64,000 bases of DNA from an uncultured bacterium (GTDB lineage Bacteria > Myxococcota_A > Polyangia > Polyangiales > Houyiibacteriaceae): contig CALJDU010000044.1 of assembly GCA_938024995.1 (NCBI GenBank), positions 1 to 64,000 on the forward strand, written 5' to 3'. The notes below the pieces were generated by a model, which did not search any database, was not told the DNA's origin, and worked only from the letters and a program-made list of their open reading frames with translations. This document shows, piece by piece, positions 52,031 to 60,085 of the stretch. The translations under genes and the position numbers were made by a program. The first letter of the stretch is position 1, and each line of letters starts with the position of its first letter.

Positions 52031-52557
52031 ATCGCCTCGGTCGCGACCTCGGCATCATCGCGCTCGCGATCGGCCTCTTGGTGTTTCAGTCGGCGCTCTC
52101 GACGCTCGTCTCGCTGCACCCGTTCACGCCAAACCTCATCCTGCCGATCATCATCTTCTTGGGTGTCTCCCCCGAGTTCCACTTCTTGCGCGGCGCCTTC
52201 CTCGCGTTCCTGCTCGGGTACCTGCTCGATCGCTTCTGCGGAAACCTGATGAGCGTGCAGACCTTCGTGATGGTCGCGACCTACATGATCGCGCGAGGCG
52301 CGGGGCTTCGCCTCTTCGCGCGCGGTCCCGCGTTCCAGATGATGCTCACGTTCTTTGTTTGCGTGATGGCCTCGGGCGCCACCCTCGCGTTGCGCGCCAT
52401 CTTCGAACGCGCGGCTCCCTTTGCGTGGGGCGGCGCGGTCGACACCGCGATCGCGCTCGCCGGCCCATCGCTCACGACCGCCCTCGCCGCCCCGTTGATC
52501 TTTTTCGCCGTCCGTAGGGTGGACGTCGCGCGCCGTGAAGAAGCGAGAGCGGCATGA
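52027..52557 (+). CDS. mreD: Rod shape-determining protein MreD
   Basis: 176 aa, GTG start overlapping mreC's stop. Five to six hydrophobic segments, including LGIIALAIGLLVFQSAL and FLAFLLGYLLDRF, as in MreD. Integral inner membrane subunit of the elongasome. Followed by a 160-bp spacer with a structured repeat before mrdA. Confidence 0.92.
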   Translation: MNRLGRDLGIIALAIGLLVFQSALSTLVSLHPFTPNLILPIIIFLGVSPEFHFLRGAFLAFLLGYLLDRFCGNLMSVQTFVMVATYMIARGAGLRLFARGPAFQMMLTFFVCVMASGATLALRAIFERAAPFAWGGAVDTAIALAGPSLTTALAAPLIFFAVRRVDVARREEARAA

Positions 52558-52641
52558 GCAACCCTTCGAGGCTGCGGCAGCCACCGCGGAGCGAGCGTTC
52601 AAACACCAAAGCGAAGCGACGTGTTTGGAATGTCGCCGAGC

Positions 52642-52705
52642 GGGCGAACGAATGTGAGCGTGGGGTGAATCGGCGAAGCCGAGAGGGGGCGCAATCGCCC
52701 CCTAA
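52642..52705 (-). repeat. Structured repeat copy between mreD and mrdA
   Basis: On the minus strand: TTAGG, stem GGGGGCG-ATTG-CGCCCCC (7 bp plus A-T closing pair), CTCT, CGGC-TTC-GCCG mini-hairpin, ATTCACC and then CGTTCGC. Its end CCTAAGG runs into AAGGAAG, the probable Shine-Dalgarno of mrdA at 52703-52709. The rest of 52558-52641 has another inverted pair, CAAACAC...GTGTTTG. Confidence 0.8.
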
Positions 52706-52717
52706 GGAAGCATCAGC

Positions 52718-54610
52718 ATGGTGATGCTGTCGCGCAGCCGCGAGGTCGGCGAGTTCCGCAAGCGCTACAAGTGGATGGCGCTGGTGGTCGTGGTGATCTT
52801 CATGATCGTCATCACGCGGCTGATTCAGCTCCAGCTGATCGACCACGACCGCTGGGCGCGCATCGCGCAAGAGAACATCACGAAGACGATCGGGCTCCCC
52901 GCGACCCGCGGTGTGATCCGGGACAGCCGCGGTCGCACCATCGCGACCAACCGCCCCAGCTACAACGTCTACGTGACGCCGCAGCAGCTCAAGGACGACG
53001 AAGAAGAGGGCGACGACATCGAGCTCATCTCGTCGCTCATGGACCTTAACGCGCAAGAGCGCGCCAGCTTTGAGCGCCGACTCGCGCGCGTCCCAGCGCG
53101 GCGACGCAACCATCAGATCCGAATGTTCACGGACGTCACGCGTGACCAGGTCGCGGCCCTCTCGACCTACAGCAACGACCTGCCCGCGGTCGACGTGATC
53201 GGTTCTCCCGTGCGGACCTACTCCTACGGGCGCCTGGCCGCTCACGCCATCGGCTACATGAACGAGGTCAGCGCCGAGGACCTCGAGCGGCACCCCGACC
53301 AAGGCTACCGCGCCGGAGATCGCATCGGTCGGATGGGGCTCGAGAAGGCGTGGGAGAGCTACCTGCGCGGTCGGCGCGGGTATCGCCGCGTCACGGTCGA
53401 CGCGCGCGGCCGTCGGCAAAACGATCCGCAAAACCCGGAGCAATACCGCGAGCCCATCCCGGGTCGTGACCTGGTCCTCACGCTCGACATGGAGCTCATG
53501 CGCACGATCGAGCGCGCCTTCGGCGGACACCCGGGCGGCTCGGCGGTGGTCGTGGACGTGCGGACCGGCCGGATCCGCGCGCTCTTCTCCAAGCCCACGT
53601 ACGACCTCAACGAGATGAGCGGGCGGCTGACCAACACGCAGTATCGCGGACTTCGCGACAACCCGTTCCGGCCGCTCATCGATAAGACGGTGTACGAGAG
53701 CTACTTCCCGGGCTCGACCTTCAAGCCGATCACCGCCCTCGCCGCGCTCAACGAATCGCTGATCGATCCTGCGCGACAGTTCGAGTGCATCGGCTACCTC
53801 CAGATCGGTCGTCGGCAGCGGCTCCGCTGTACGGCCGCGCACGGCGATGTCGACATGCGCAGCTCGATCGTCCAGTCATGCAACATTTACTTCTGGAAGA
53901 TCGCCGAGATGATCGGTCTCGAAGGCATCAACCAGTACGCGCGCGAGATGGGCCTCGCGGAGCGCACCGGCATCGGCATCAACACCGAGGCCCGCGGCTT
54001 CCTCGCCTCCCGTTCTTGGTATGAGGAACACTTCGGGCGCTTCCGCCTCGGCTACACCCTCAACACGGCGATCGGGCAGGGCAACACCCGGACTACGCTT
54101 ATCCAGCTCGCCATGATGTACGGCGCGATGGCCAACGGCGGCACGCTCTACGCGCCTCAAATCGTAGAAGCGATTCAAGATCCCAACGGCGCGGAGATCG
54201 AGTCCTTCGATCCGCAGATTCGGCGTCGCCTCGACATCGAGCCGCAGCACCTCGCCTACGTCGTCGACGGAATGCGCGGCGTGGTCAACGAACAGAACGG
54301 CACCGCGTACGGCGCGCGGATCGAGCACGGCATCGACATCTCTGGCAAAACCGGAACCGCGGAGATCGCGCGCGGATCCGTTCGACGCAGCCTCGATCCG
54401 ACCCAGCGCTGGTACTTCATGCGGAGCCACGCGTGGTTCGCCGGGTTCGCACCGTCAGACGATCCTGAGCTCGCGATCGTGGTCTTGATCGAGCACGGCG
54501 GCGCCGGCGGAAAGATGGCCGCGCCGATCGGCATTCGCGTGCTCCAGGAATACCTGGGCGGACGTACCGCGACCGCCAGCACCAACGCGCCGACGCGAGG
54601 GAGCCGATAG
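52718..54610 (+). CDS. mrdA: Penicillin-binding protein 2 (peptidoglycan transpeptidase, elongation)
   Basis: 630 aa. One N-terminal membrane helix at about 23-42 (VVVVIFMIVITRLIQ), a PBP dimer domain, then transpeptidase motifs STFK at about 333, SCN at about 386 and KTGT at about 543. Forms cross-links during side-wall growth together with RodA. AAGGAAG precedes the ATG by eight bases. Confidence 0.95.
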   Translation: MVMLSRSREVGEFRKRYKWMALVVVVIFMIVITRLIQLQLIDHDRWARIAQENITKTIGLPATRGVIRDSRGRTIATNRPSYNVYVTPQQLKDDEEEGDDIELISSLMDLNAQERASFERRLARVPARRRNHQIRMFTDVTRDQVAALSTYSNDLPAVDVIGSPVRTYSYGRLAAHAIGYMNEVSAEDLERHPDQGYRAGDRIGRMGLEKAWESYLRGRRGYRRVTVDARGRRQNDPQNPEQYREPIPGRDLVLTLDMELMRTIERAFGGHPGGSAVVVDVRTGRIRALFSKPTYDLNEMSGRLTNTQYRGLRDNPFRPLIDKTVYESYFPGSTFKPITALAALNESLIDPARQFECIGYLQIGRRQRLRCTAAHGDVDMRSSIVQSCNIYFWKIAEMIGLEGINQYAREMGLAERTGIGINTEARGFLASRSWYEEHFGRFRLGYTLNTAIGQGNTRTTLIQLAMMYGAMANGGTLYAPQIVEAIQDPNGAEIESFDPQIRRRLDIEPQHLAYVVDGMRGVVNEQNGTAYGARIEHGIDISGKTGTAEIARGSVRRSLDPTQRWYFMRSHAWFAGFAPSDDPELAIVVLIEHGGAGGKMAAPIGIRVLQEYLGGRTATASTNAPTRGSR

Positions 54611-55720
54611 ATGGAGCTGGCACGTACTCTACGCGACCAGTTCGACTGGACGCTCTTCGTCACCGTCGCCGCGATCTCGCTCTTCGGCGTCGTGAACCTC
54701 TACAGCGCGACCTCCGCGACGCGTCGGCCCGACCTCTACATTCAACAGATCTACTGGCTCAGCCTCGGCGCCGGTATGGCCGTCTTGGTCGTCGCGATCG
54801 ACTACCGCTACTACGAGCGCTACGCCTGGTTCGCGTACGGCACCGGCATCGTCTTGTTGATCTTGGTCTTCTTGCTCGGCGACTCGATCCGCGGTTCCAC
54901 GCGCTGGATCAAGATCGGTGGTTTCTCGCTCCAGCCAAGCGAGACCATGAAGGTCTTCTTGATCATCGCGCTCGCGAAGTACCTCCACAACGACCCGAAG
55001 ACCGACGGTCGTACGCTGAAGGACCTCGTGATCCCCGGCTTGATCTTGGCGGTCCCGATGGGGCTCATTCTCGCGCAGCCAGACCTCGGCACCGCGCTGA
55101 TCTGCGCGTTCATCTTCGGCACCATCATGGTCCTCACGCAGCTGAAGATCCGGTCGCTCGTCACGCTCTTCACGTCGTTCGTGATCAGCGCGCCGCTCAC
55201 CTGGACCTTCCTCTTGAAGGACTACCAAAAGCAACGCGTGACCAGCTTCCTCGCGCGGATGAACGGCGACACCACCGACCTGCTCGACAGCGGCTGGCAC
55301 ACGCACCAGTCGATGGTCGCGATCGGCAGCGGCGGGTTTTGGGGCAAAGGCTTCCTCCAGGGAACGCAGAACCAGCACCGCTTCTTGCCGGACCAGGACA
55401 CCGACTTTCCGTTTCCCGTGTGGTGCGAAGAGCAAGGCTTCATCGGCGCGCTCTTGATCGTCGGCCTCTACATGTTCTTGGTCGTCTGGGCGCTCAAGAT
55501 CGCGTCCCAGGCGCGCGACCGCTTCGGCGCGGTCTGCGCGGTCGGCGTCGGCGGTCTCATCTTCTGGCAGGCCGCGATTAACCTGCTGATGGTCATGGGT
55601 TGGATGCCGGTCGTCGGCATGACGCTCCCGCTCTTTTCGTACGGCGGCTCTTCCGTGCTCACGACCGCGCTCGGCATCGGCATCTTGATGAACGTCTCGA
55701 TGCGCCGCTTCCAGTACTGA
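54611..55720 (+). CDS. rodA: Rod shape-determining protein RodA (SEDS glycosyltransferase)
   Basis: 369 aa with about ten transmembrane segments. SEDS family signatures: GGFSLQPSE at about 105 with the essential Asp region DLGTAL at about 158, and LPLFSYGGSSV near the C-terminus. Polymerises lipid II glycan strands with PBP2. ATG directly follows the mrdA stop. Confidence 0.95.
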   Translation: MELARTLRDQFDWTLFVTVAAISLFGVVNLYSATSATRRPDLYIQQIYWLSLGAGMAVLVVAIDYRYYERYAWFAYGTGIVLLILVFLLGDSIRGSTRWIKIGGFSLQPSETMKVFLIIALAKYLHNDPKTDGRTLKDLVIPGLILAVPMGLILAQPDLGTALICAFIFGTIMVLTQLKIRSLVTLFTSFVISAPLTWTFLLKDYQKQRVTSFLARMNGDTTDLLDSGWHTHQSMVAIGSGGFWGKGFLQGTQNQHRFLPDQDTDFPFPVWCEEQGFIGALLIVGLYMFLVVWALKIASQARDRFGAVCAVGVGGLIFWQAAINLLMVMGWMPVVGMTLPLFSYGGSSVLTTALGIGILMNVSMRRFQY

Positions 55721-55752
55721 TCGTCTTTGGACTGAGCTTCGCCTCTCGCTGT

Positions 55753-57480
55753 TTAAGAGCGGCGACGCGCGAGGCAAAGCAACGCGAACGCGATCGAGGC
55801 GACGTTCGACCTACCGCTTCTCGCGGAACAACCACACCCATCGTCGCTGGTCGCGCCGGGTCCCGTGTCTGCACCGGCGTCGTCAGACGCATCAGACGCA
55901 TCAGTCCCGGCGTCGCGCGCGTCTCCGGCGTCGGTCCCCGCGTCCAGATCGCCGCCCGCATCGGCTCCCGCGTCTTCGCCCGCATCGGTTCCCGCGTCAC
56001 TCGGTCCCGCGTCCGGTTCGGCGCCGCTGCCCATCGGCCCGATGTAGCGCCGCGCGATGACCACGTTGTCGATAAAGGTGTGCTGGTCGGCCGGTGAGAC
56101 GGCTGTGCCGCCGTGATAGATGTTCATCCACACCAGCTCGATGTGAAGCGTGTCGACGAGACGAAAGCGAAGGTCAGTCTTCTCGAACGCGAGGCGCCCA
56201 TCGACCCACGCGCGGATCACTCCGTCCGGCTCGCCTGGGGTGTTCATCTGCACGTATTGCTCGAGGCAGTACCAACGCTCGCGCTCCAAAACTCCGCCGT
56301 GCCCTTCGCGTCCGAAGCTCTCGGTCCAGAAGCGGTTGTCGCCGAACGTGCCCGGTTGGTCTGCGTGGTAGTAGTAGTTCCCGACCGGTGTCGCGCCCCC
56401 GAGCGGGTTGCGACCCGTCGGCACGGTCTCGCCGAAGAGCCCGCGCGCGGACCATCCGTCGGTTCCATCGGGTCGGCGACCGCCCCATCCCGCGACCCCA
56501 TAGGTGCCCGCGAACCCTGGGAGCTTGCCGCCGTCGACGGTTTGATCCCACGTCGAGCCGAGCCGGATGTAGTAACGGAAGTAGGCCTGATCGGGCTCGC
56601 TCCCGGTGCGCTCTTCGAATGGGTAGCGAATGTTGAGACCGCTGTTTTCGCCTTCCGGGATCACCGAGCGCAGCGCTCGTCCGGAGAGCGGCGCGAACCC
56701 AAAGGAGGGGTCGTCGGTCGTCTCATATTCGCCGCTCACCTCGCGCCATTCATCGGCCCAGTCAGGCGCCTCGAACGCGTCGAAGAAGATCACGTCGGGG
56801 TGCGACGCGATGCCCTCGTCGCCTTCGTACTCCGCCGCCAACCCGAGCTCCCGCGGAGGCGGTTCTCCCTGGTGACCCGGTGACGCCCGGAACACGCCGA
56901 TGTCGGTCGTTCCGTACTGCTCGGTGGTGTAGACGCGAAGGGTCGCGCTCTCGACGGTCGCGATCCCGCTCAGGTCGAAACGCAAGAGTCCGTTGTTCGC
57001 CCCGCCGACCCGCATCTCACCAAGCGAACCCCGCGGACGGAACGTCGAGGGCTCAGTGTAGGTATCCGCGGCGACCGCCAGCGCCGCGCCGTTCACGACG
57101 AGCTGCGGGTGGAGACTCGCGTCGCTGGCTTCGCGCGTCACGATTCGCGTCGACCCGGACTCCGAGCGCAAGAGGAAGCCTTGGTTCTGCACCTCGTCCG
57201 TGACCCAGGCGGCGACCAAAGCCGTCACGTCCCACTCCACGAAGCGCGGCGTGTTTGTGTCTTCGACGATCGTCCGCGCCCACGCCTCGGTTCCCTGGGC
57301 GACGCCAGACCGGTCGTGCCAGTCCCCCAACATGTTTCGCCACAGGAGCTGGGCGCCGCGGTTGTAGTACTCGCGGGACGCGCCGTCGTTCAGCTCCTCG
57401 GTCCCTTCCGCCCAGTCGTTCGGCGCGGCGAGCGCGACGCTCGAGGAGAACAAGAGTGTGAGCACAATGCTGAGTCGCAT
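55753..57480 (-). CDS. Secreted polysaccharide-lyase-like protein with MYXO-CTERM tail
   Basis: 575 aa from ATG 57480, where the signal peptide (LSIVLTLLFSSSVALAAP) begins. About 25-190 resembles a DNRLRE/CBM96-type beta-sandwich module (WDVTALVAAWV, LLRFDLSGIATVESATLRVY). About 230-460 resembles polysaccharide lyase family 14-like jelly rolls (GGKLPGFAGTYGVAGWGGRR, WYCLEQYVQMNTPG). Then a Asp/Ala/Gly/Thr-rich linker and a MYXO-CTERM-type end (DGCGCSARSG, hydrophobic helix, ARRRS). Probably displayed on the cell surface and acting on a sugar polymer. Catalytic residues not assigned. Confidence 0.75.
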   Translation of the reverse strand: MRLSIVLTLLFSSSVALAAPNDWAEGTEELNDGASREYYNRGAQLLWRNMLGDWHDRSGVAQGTEAWARTIVEDTNTPRFVEWDVTALVAAWVTDEVQNQGFLLRSESGSTRIVTREASDASLHPQLVVNGAALAVAADTYTEPSTFRPRGSLGEMRVGGANNGLLRFDLSGIATVESATLRVYTTEQYGTTDIGVFRASPGHQGEPPPRELGLAAEYEGDEGIASHPDVIFFDAFEAPDWADEWREVSGEYETTDDPSFGFAPLSGRALRSVIPEGENSGLNIRYPFEERTGSEPDQAYFRYYIRLGSTWDQTVDGGKLPGFAGTYGVAGWGGRRPDGTDGWSARGLFGETVPTGRNPLGGATPVGNYYYHADQPGTFGDNRFWTESFGREGHGGVLERERWYCLEQYVQMNTPGEPDGVIRAWVDGRLAFEKTDLRFRLVDTLHIELVWMNIYHGGTAVSPADQHTFIDNVVIARRYIGPMGSGAEPDAGPSDAGTDAGEDAGADAGGDLDAGTDAGDARDAGTDASDASDDAGADTGPGATSDDGCGCSARSGRSNVASIAFALLCLARRRS

Positions 57481-57922
57481 CGCGCGAGAGTACCGGCTCG
57501 CGACCGCCGCGCTCCTTTCAATCATCGCGCCCGCGGGTGAGACGCTCCTACGACAGCGACATTGTCGTCCGTCACGCCTCGACGCCGCGTCGTCTTGGCG
57601 CAGTCGACGCACCGCGTTCGTCGACCGGCAACGAGCCCTTCACCCCGACGTGCGCGAGCCGTGAACACGGACTCCACACAACAACGACTCCACACAACAA
57701 CGACTCCACGCGACAACAACTCCACTCGACACCTCGAACCAAAACGCTTACGCCGAAGATGAACTCGAGGCGCGGCCGCTCGCTTGGGTGACCCAAGAAG
57801 TCCATCCTGCTCCGTCGTCACTCACATGGAGTGCGGAGCGTCCGCGTTGGTACAGCACATGCTTTCTACCTGTGCGTCACGGGCTTGAGCCCGTCGCTTA
57901 AACTGAGATCGGGAGGTTCAAG
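57481..57922. repeat. Spacer with 16-bp tandem repeats and a hairpin
   Basis: Contains three and a half copies of a 16-base unit ACTCCACACAACAACG (57671-57735, last copies diverged) and, 31-46 bases before the next gene, ACGGGCT-TG-AGCCCGT (57877-57892), a perfect inverted repeat. No gene can be supported here. GGGAGG before 57923 is a plausible Shine-Dalgarno. Confidence 0.6.
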
Positions 57923-58519
57923 ATGGTTCGCGCGCGACTTCAACAACTCGGCATCGTCGTCATGCTGCTGAGCCTCTCGGGCTGCTTCTTCGCCGGGTAC
58001 GACGATGATGACTATGACTATGACTATGACTACGACTTCGATCGCCCCCCCAGGCTCAGTCTGACCGTCGCGGGCGGACACGCCGAGTACGCGTTGGGCG
58101 ACGTTCGAGTGGACGCCTCGACCAAATTCCGCGTCCGTCAGGAGCACTTTGGGAACGTTGGGTTCAACGCCGTGATCGATCTTCGCGCGGAGACTCCCGA
58201 CGGGGCCGCGATGTTCCTCCTGAAGTTCACCGAAGGGATTCAGGCGGACTGGTTCACCCCGGGCAACACGCTCGAGTACCGGCACCGAGACCCCACGACG
58301 GATCAGTACGAGTCGATCCATTTCTGGGCATGTACGGGACCCCGCGAAGGATCCTGGACCTTGGACAACGTTGGGCCCGGCACGATCCAGGTGGAACCGT
58401 CCGACCTCGAGGGCTATGTCCGATTGGTGTTCAAGGGCGAGCTCCCGCCCTTTGGCGACGTCGACGGCGAGCGCATCACGGTCACTGGAGAAGTGGACGT
58501 CATGCTCGAGGAGAACTAA
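57923..58519 (+). CDS. Lipoprotein with Asp-Tyr repeat
   Basis: 198 aa. Lipobox LSLSGC at about residue 21, then an acidic repeat of Asp and Tyr (DDDDYDYDYDYDFD) encoded by GACTAT repeats. The mature domain is beta-rich with two strands near VEPSDLEGYVRLVF and ITVTGEVDVMLEEN. Unknown family. The repeat region may vary by slippage. Confidence 0.75.
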   Translation: MVRARLQQLGIVVMLLSLSGCFFAGYDDDDYDYDYDYDFDRPPRLSLTVAGGHAEYALGDVRVDASTKFRVRQEHFGNVGFNAVIDLRAETPDGAAMFLLKFTEGIQADWFTPGNTLEYRHRDPTTDQYESIHFWACTGPREGSWTLDNVGPGTIQVEPSDLEGYVRLVFKGELPPFGDVDGERITVTGEVDVMLEEN

Positions 58520-58549
58520 CCCACGGGTCCGTTTCCGAGCGTCGTCACG

Positions 58550-58583
58550 CGGTCCTGCTGCGGTCCTGCTGTGGTCCTGCTGT
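58550..58583 (+). repeat. Short 11-bp tandem repeats
   Basis: GGTCCTGCTG with a leading C or T occurs three times in tandem after the lipoprotein stop. No function evident; possible slippage product. Confidence 0.5.
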
Positions 58584-58704
58584 GCGGCAATACGCCGCGT
58601 GGATCGCGTGATCCCGCGTTCCTTGCCCTGGCTATGGACGCGATAGGTCCTTTGTCTCGTGGGGAACTTGAACCGAGCGTGACACCAACCCTACCCTGGC
58701 TTCC

Positions 58705-59028
58705 ATGGATAAGTTCTCACGACGTTCTCTCATCAAGCGAAGCCTGACCGTCCTCGGCGCGGTCGCGGCCGCTCCCCTCGTTTCGGCCTGCAGCGACAGC
58801 GGCGGTGGGTCGCTCACCTGCACAGACACCACCGGTCTGAGCGAGCCCGAAAAGGCTGCCCGCACGGCCCTTCACTACGCCGACGCGTCTCCACACGGCG
58901 CGGCCAAGAACTGCCTCAACTGTCAGTACTACACCGCGGGCGCGGCGAACGCCTGTGGCGCCTGTCAGCTCGTGAAGGGCCCGATTCATCCGTCGGGCTA
59001 CTGCGATAGCTGGACCGCGAAGAGCTAG
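58705..59028 (+). CDS. High-potential iron-sulfur protein (HiPIP) with Tat signal
   Basis: 107 aa. Tat signal at the start (SRRSLIKRSLTVLGAVAAAP) and VSAC near residue 29. The mature part has CLNCQYY, CGACQLV and a final CDSW, giving four Cys in the HiPIP order (C-x2-C ... C-x-x-C-like ... C) that bind one [4Fe-4S] cluster. Periplasmic electron carrier. Converges with the epimerase gene; their stop codons overlap inside GAGCTAGCTC. Confidence 0.88.
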   Translation: MDKFSRRSLIKRSLTVLGAVAAAPLVSACSDSGGGSLTCTDTTGLSEPEKAARTALHYADASPHGAAKNCLNCQYYTAGAANACGACQLVKGPIHPSGYCDSWTAKS

Positions 59029-59987
59029 CTCAAGAGCCAGCCGCGCGATCGGTAGTCCGACGCGGTGCGCTTCATTCCTTCTTCGAGCGGAACCTCGGCC
59101 ACCCAGCCGAGCTCCGCTCGAATGCGTTCAGCGCTACAGCTCTGGTGCTCTTGGGTCACGTCTCGTGCCTTATCGACCGTCAGCGGCAGCGAAGTGCGCC
59201 CCATCGCGCGCGCGACCGAGCCGGCGACGCCAAGCGCCCGCAGCAACGTCTTCGGGAGCGACGCGACCCGGACGCGCCGCGACACCGCGTGACCGATCGA
59301 CTCCGCCAACTCACGCCGCGTGATGATCTCGGCTGAGAGAAAGTACACGCGGCCGCTCTCGTGTTCTCCAGCGACCGCGCGACCGATCGCGCGCGCGACA
59401 TCTTCGGCGTACACGATCGACAACGTCCCCTGTGGCGCCACCAATGGAACGACGCCGCGCTGCGCACCTCGAAAGAGCGGGAGCATCCTCGTGTCGCCGG
59501 GTCCGTAGATCGCAGGCGGTCGAACGACCGTGACGTGCAGGCGATCACCCGCGGCGATCACCGCGCGCTCGGCCGCCAGCTTGCTCTTTCCGTAGTCTGA
59601 CATCGGCCGCGCCGGATCGACTTCGCTCAACGGCGAGTGAGCACGCGACGGGCCGGCCGCCGCGAGCGAAGACACGAGGACGAAGCGACGAAGTGACGTT
59701 CCCTTCGACGCGGCCAAGAGCGCGCGCGTCGATTCCGTGTTTGACCGGTAGATCGCTTCCGCGCTCCCGAGCCCGCCGCCCGCCGCGTGCAGCACGACGT
59801 CGACGCCTCGAAGCGCCCGAACGAGAGACCCGGGATCGTCAAAGCTGCCGCGCACCACGTCGACCTCAAGCGCGCTCACGTCGCTGGTCGCTCGCGCGAA
59901 GACCCGCGTCTCGATCCCCATCCGCGTCAACTCAGAGATCAAGAACCCACCGAGGAACCCGGTCCCGCCGGTCAAGAGCACACGCAT
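59025..59987 (-). CDS. NAD-dependent epimerase/dehydratase (extended SDR)
   Basis: 320 aa from ATG 59987, where the Rossmann motif starts (MRVLLTGGTGFLGGFLI); a longer frame adds unconserved sequence. GxxGxxG at 7-13, acid-type Asp at DVVRGSFDDP, catalytic pair Tyr-x3-Lys in DYGKSKLAAE. An SDR of the 3-beta-hydroxysteroid dehydrogenase/UDP-sugar epimerase type. Substrate not readable. Confidence 0.85.
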   Translation of the reverse strand: MRVLLTGGTGFLGGFLISELTRMGIETRVFARATSDVSALEVDVVRGSFDDPGSLVRALRGVDVVLHAAGGGLGSAEAIYRSNTESTRALLAASKGTSLRRFVLVSSLAAAGPSRAHSPLSEVDPARPMSDYGKSKLAAERAVIAAGDRLHVTVVRPPAIYGPGDTRMLPLFRGAQRGVVPLVAPQGTLSIVYAEDVARAIGRAVAGEHESGRVYFLSAEIITRRELAESIGHAVSRRVRVASLPKTLLRALGVAGSVARAMGRTSLPLTVDKARDVTQEHQSCSAERIRAELGWVAEVPLEEGMKRTASDYRSRGWLLS

Positions 59988-60085
59988 GCGCAGAGGATAA
60001 AGCATCTCGCTGTTCTCAAAGACAGCCCATCGCCATCGCGACCTACGCGACGATGCGCACCTTTCCGTGACCGGTCGCGCGCGAG

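Noticed and set aside
54629..55777. 382-aa minus-strand frame opposite rodA
   Set aside because: Overlaps rodA fully; no signal, domain or start support.
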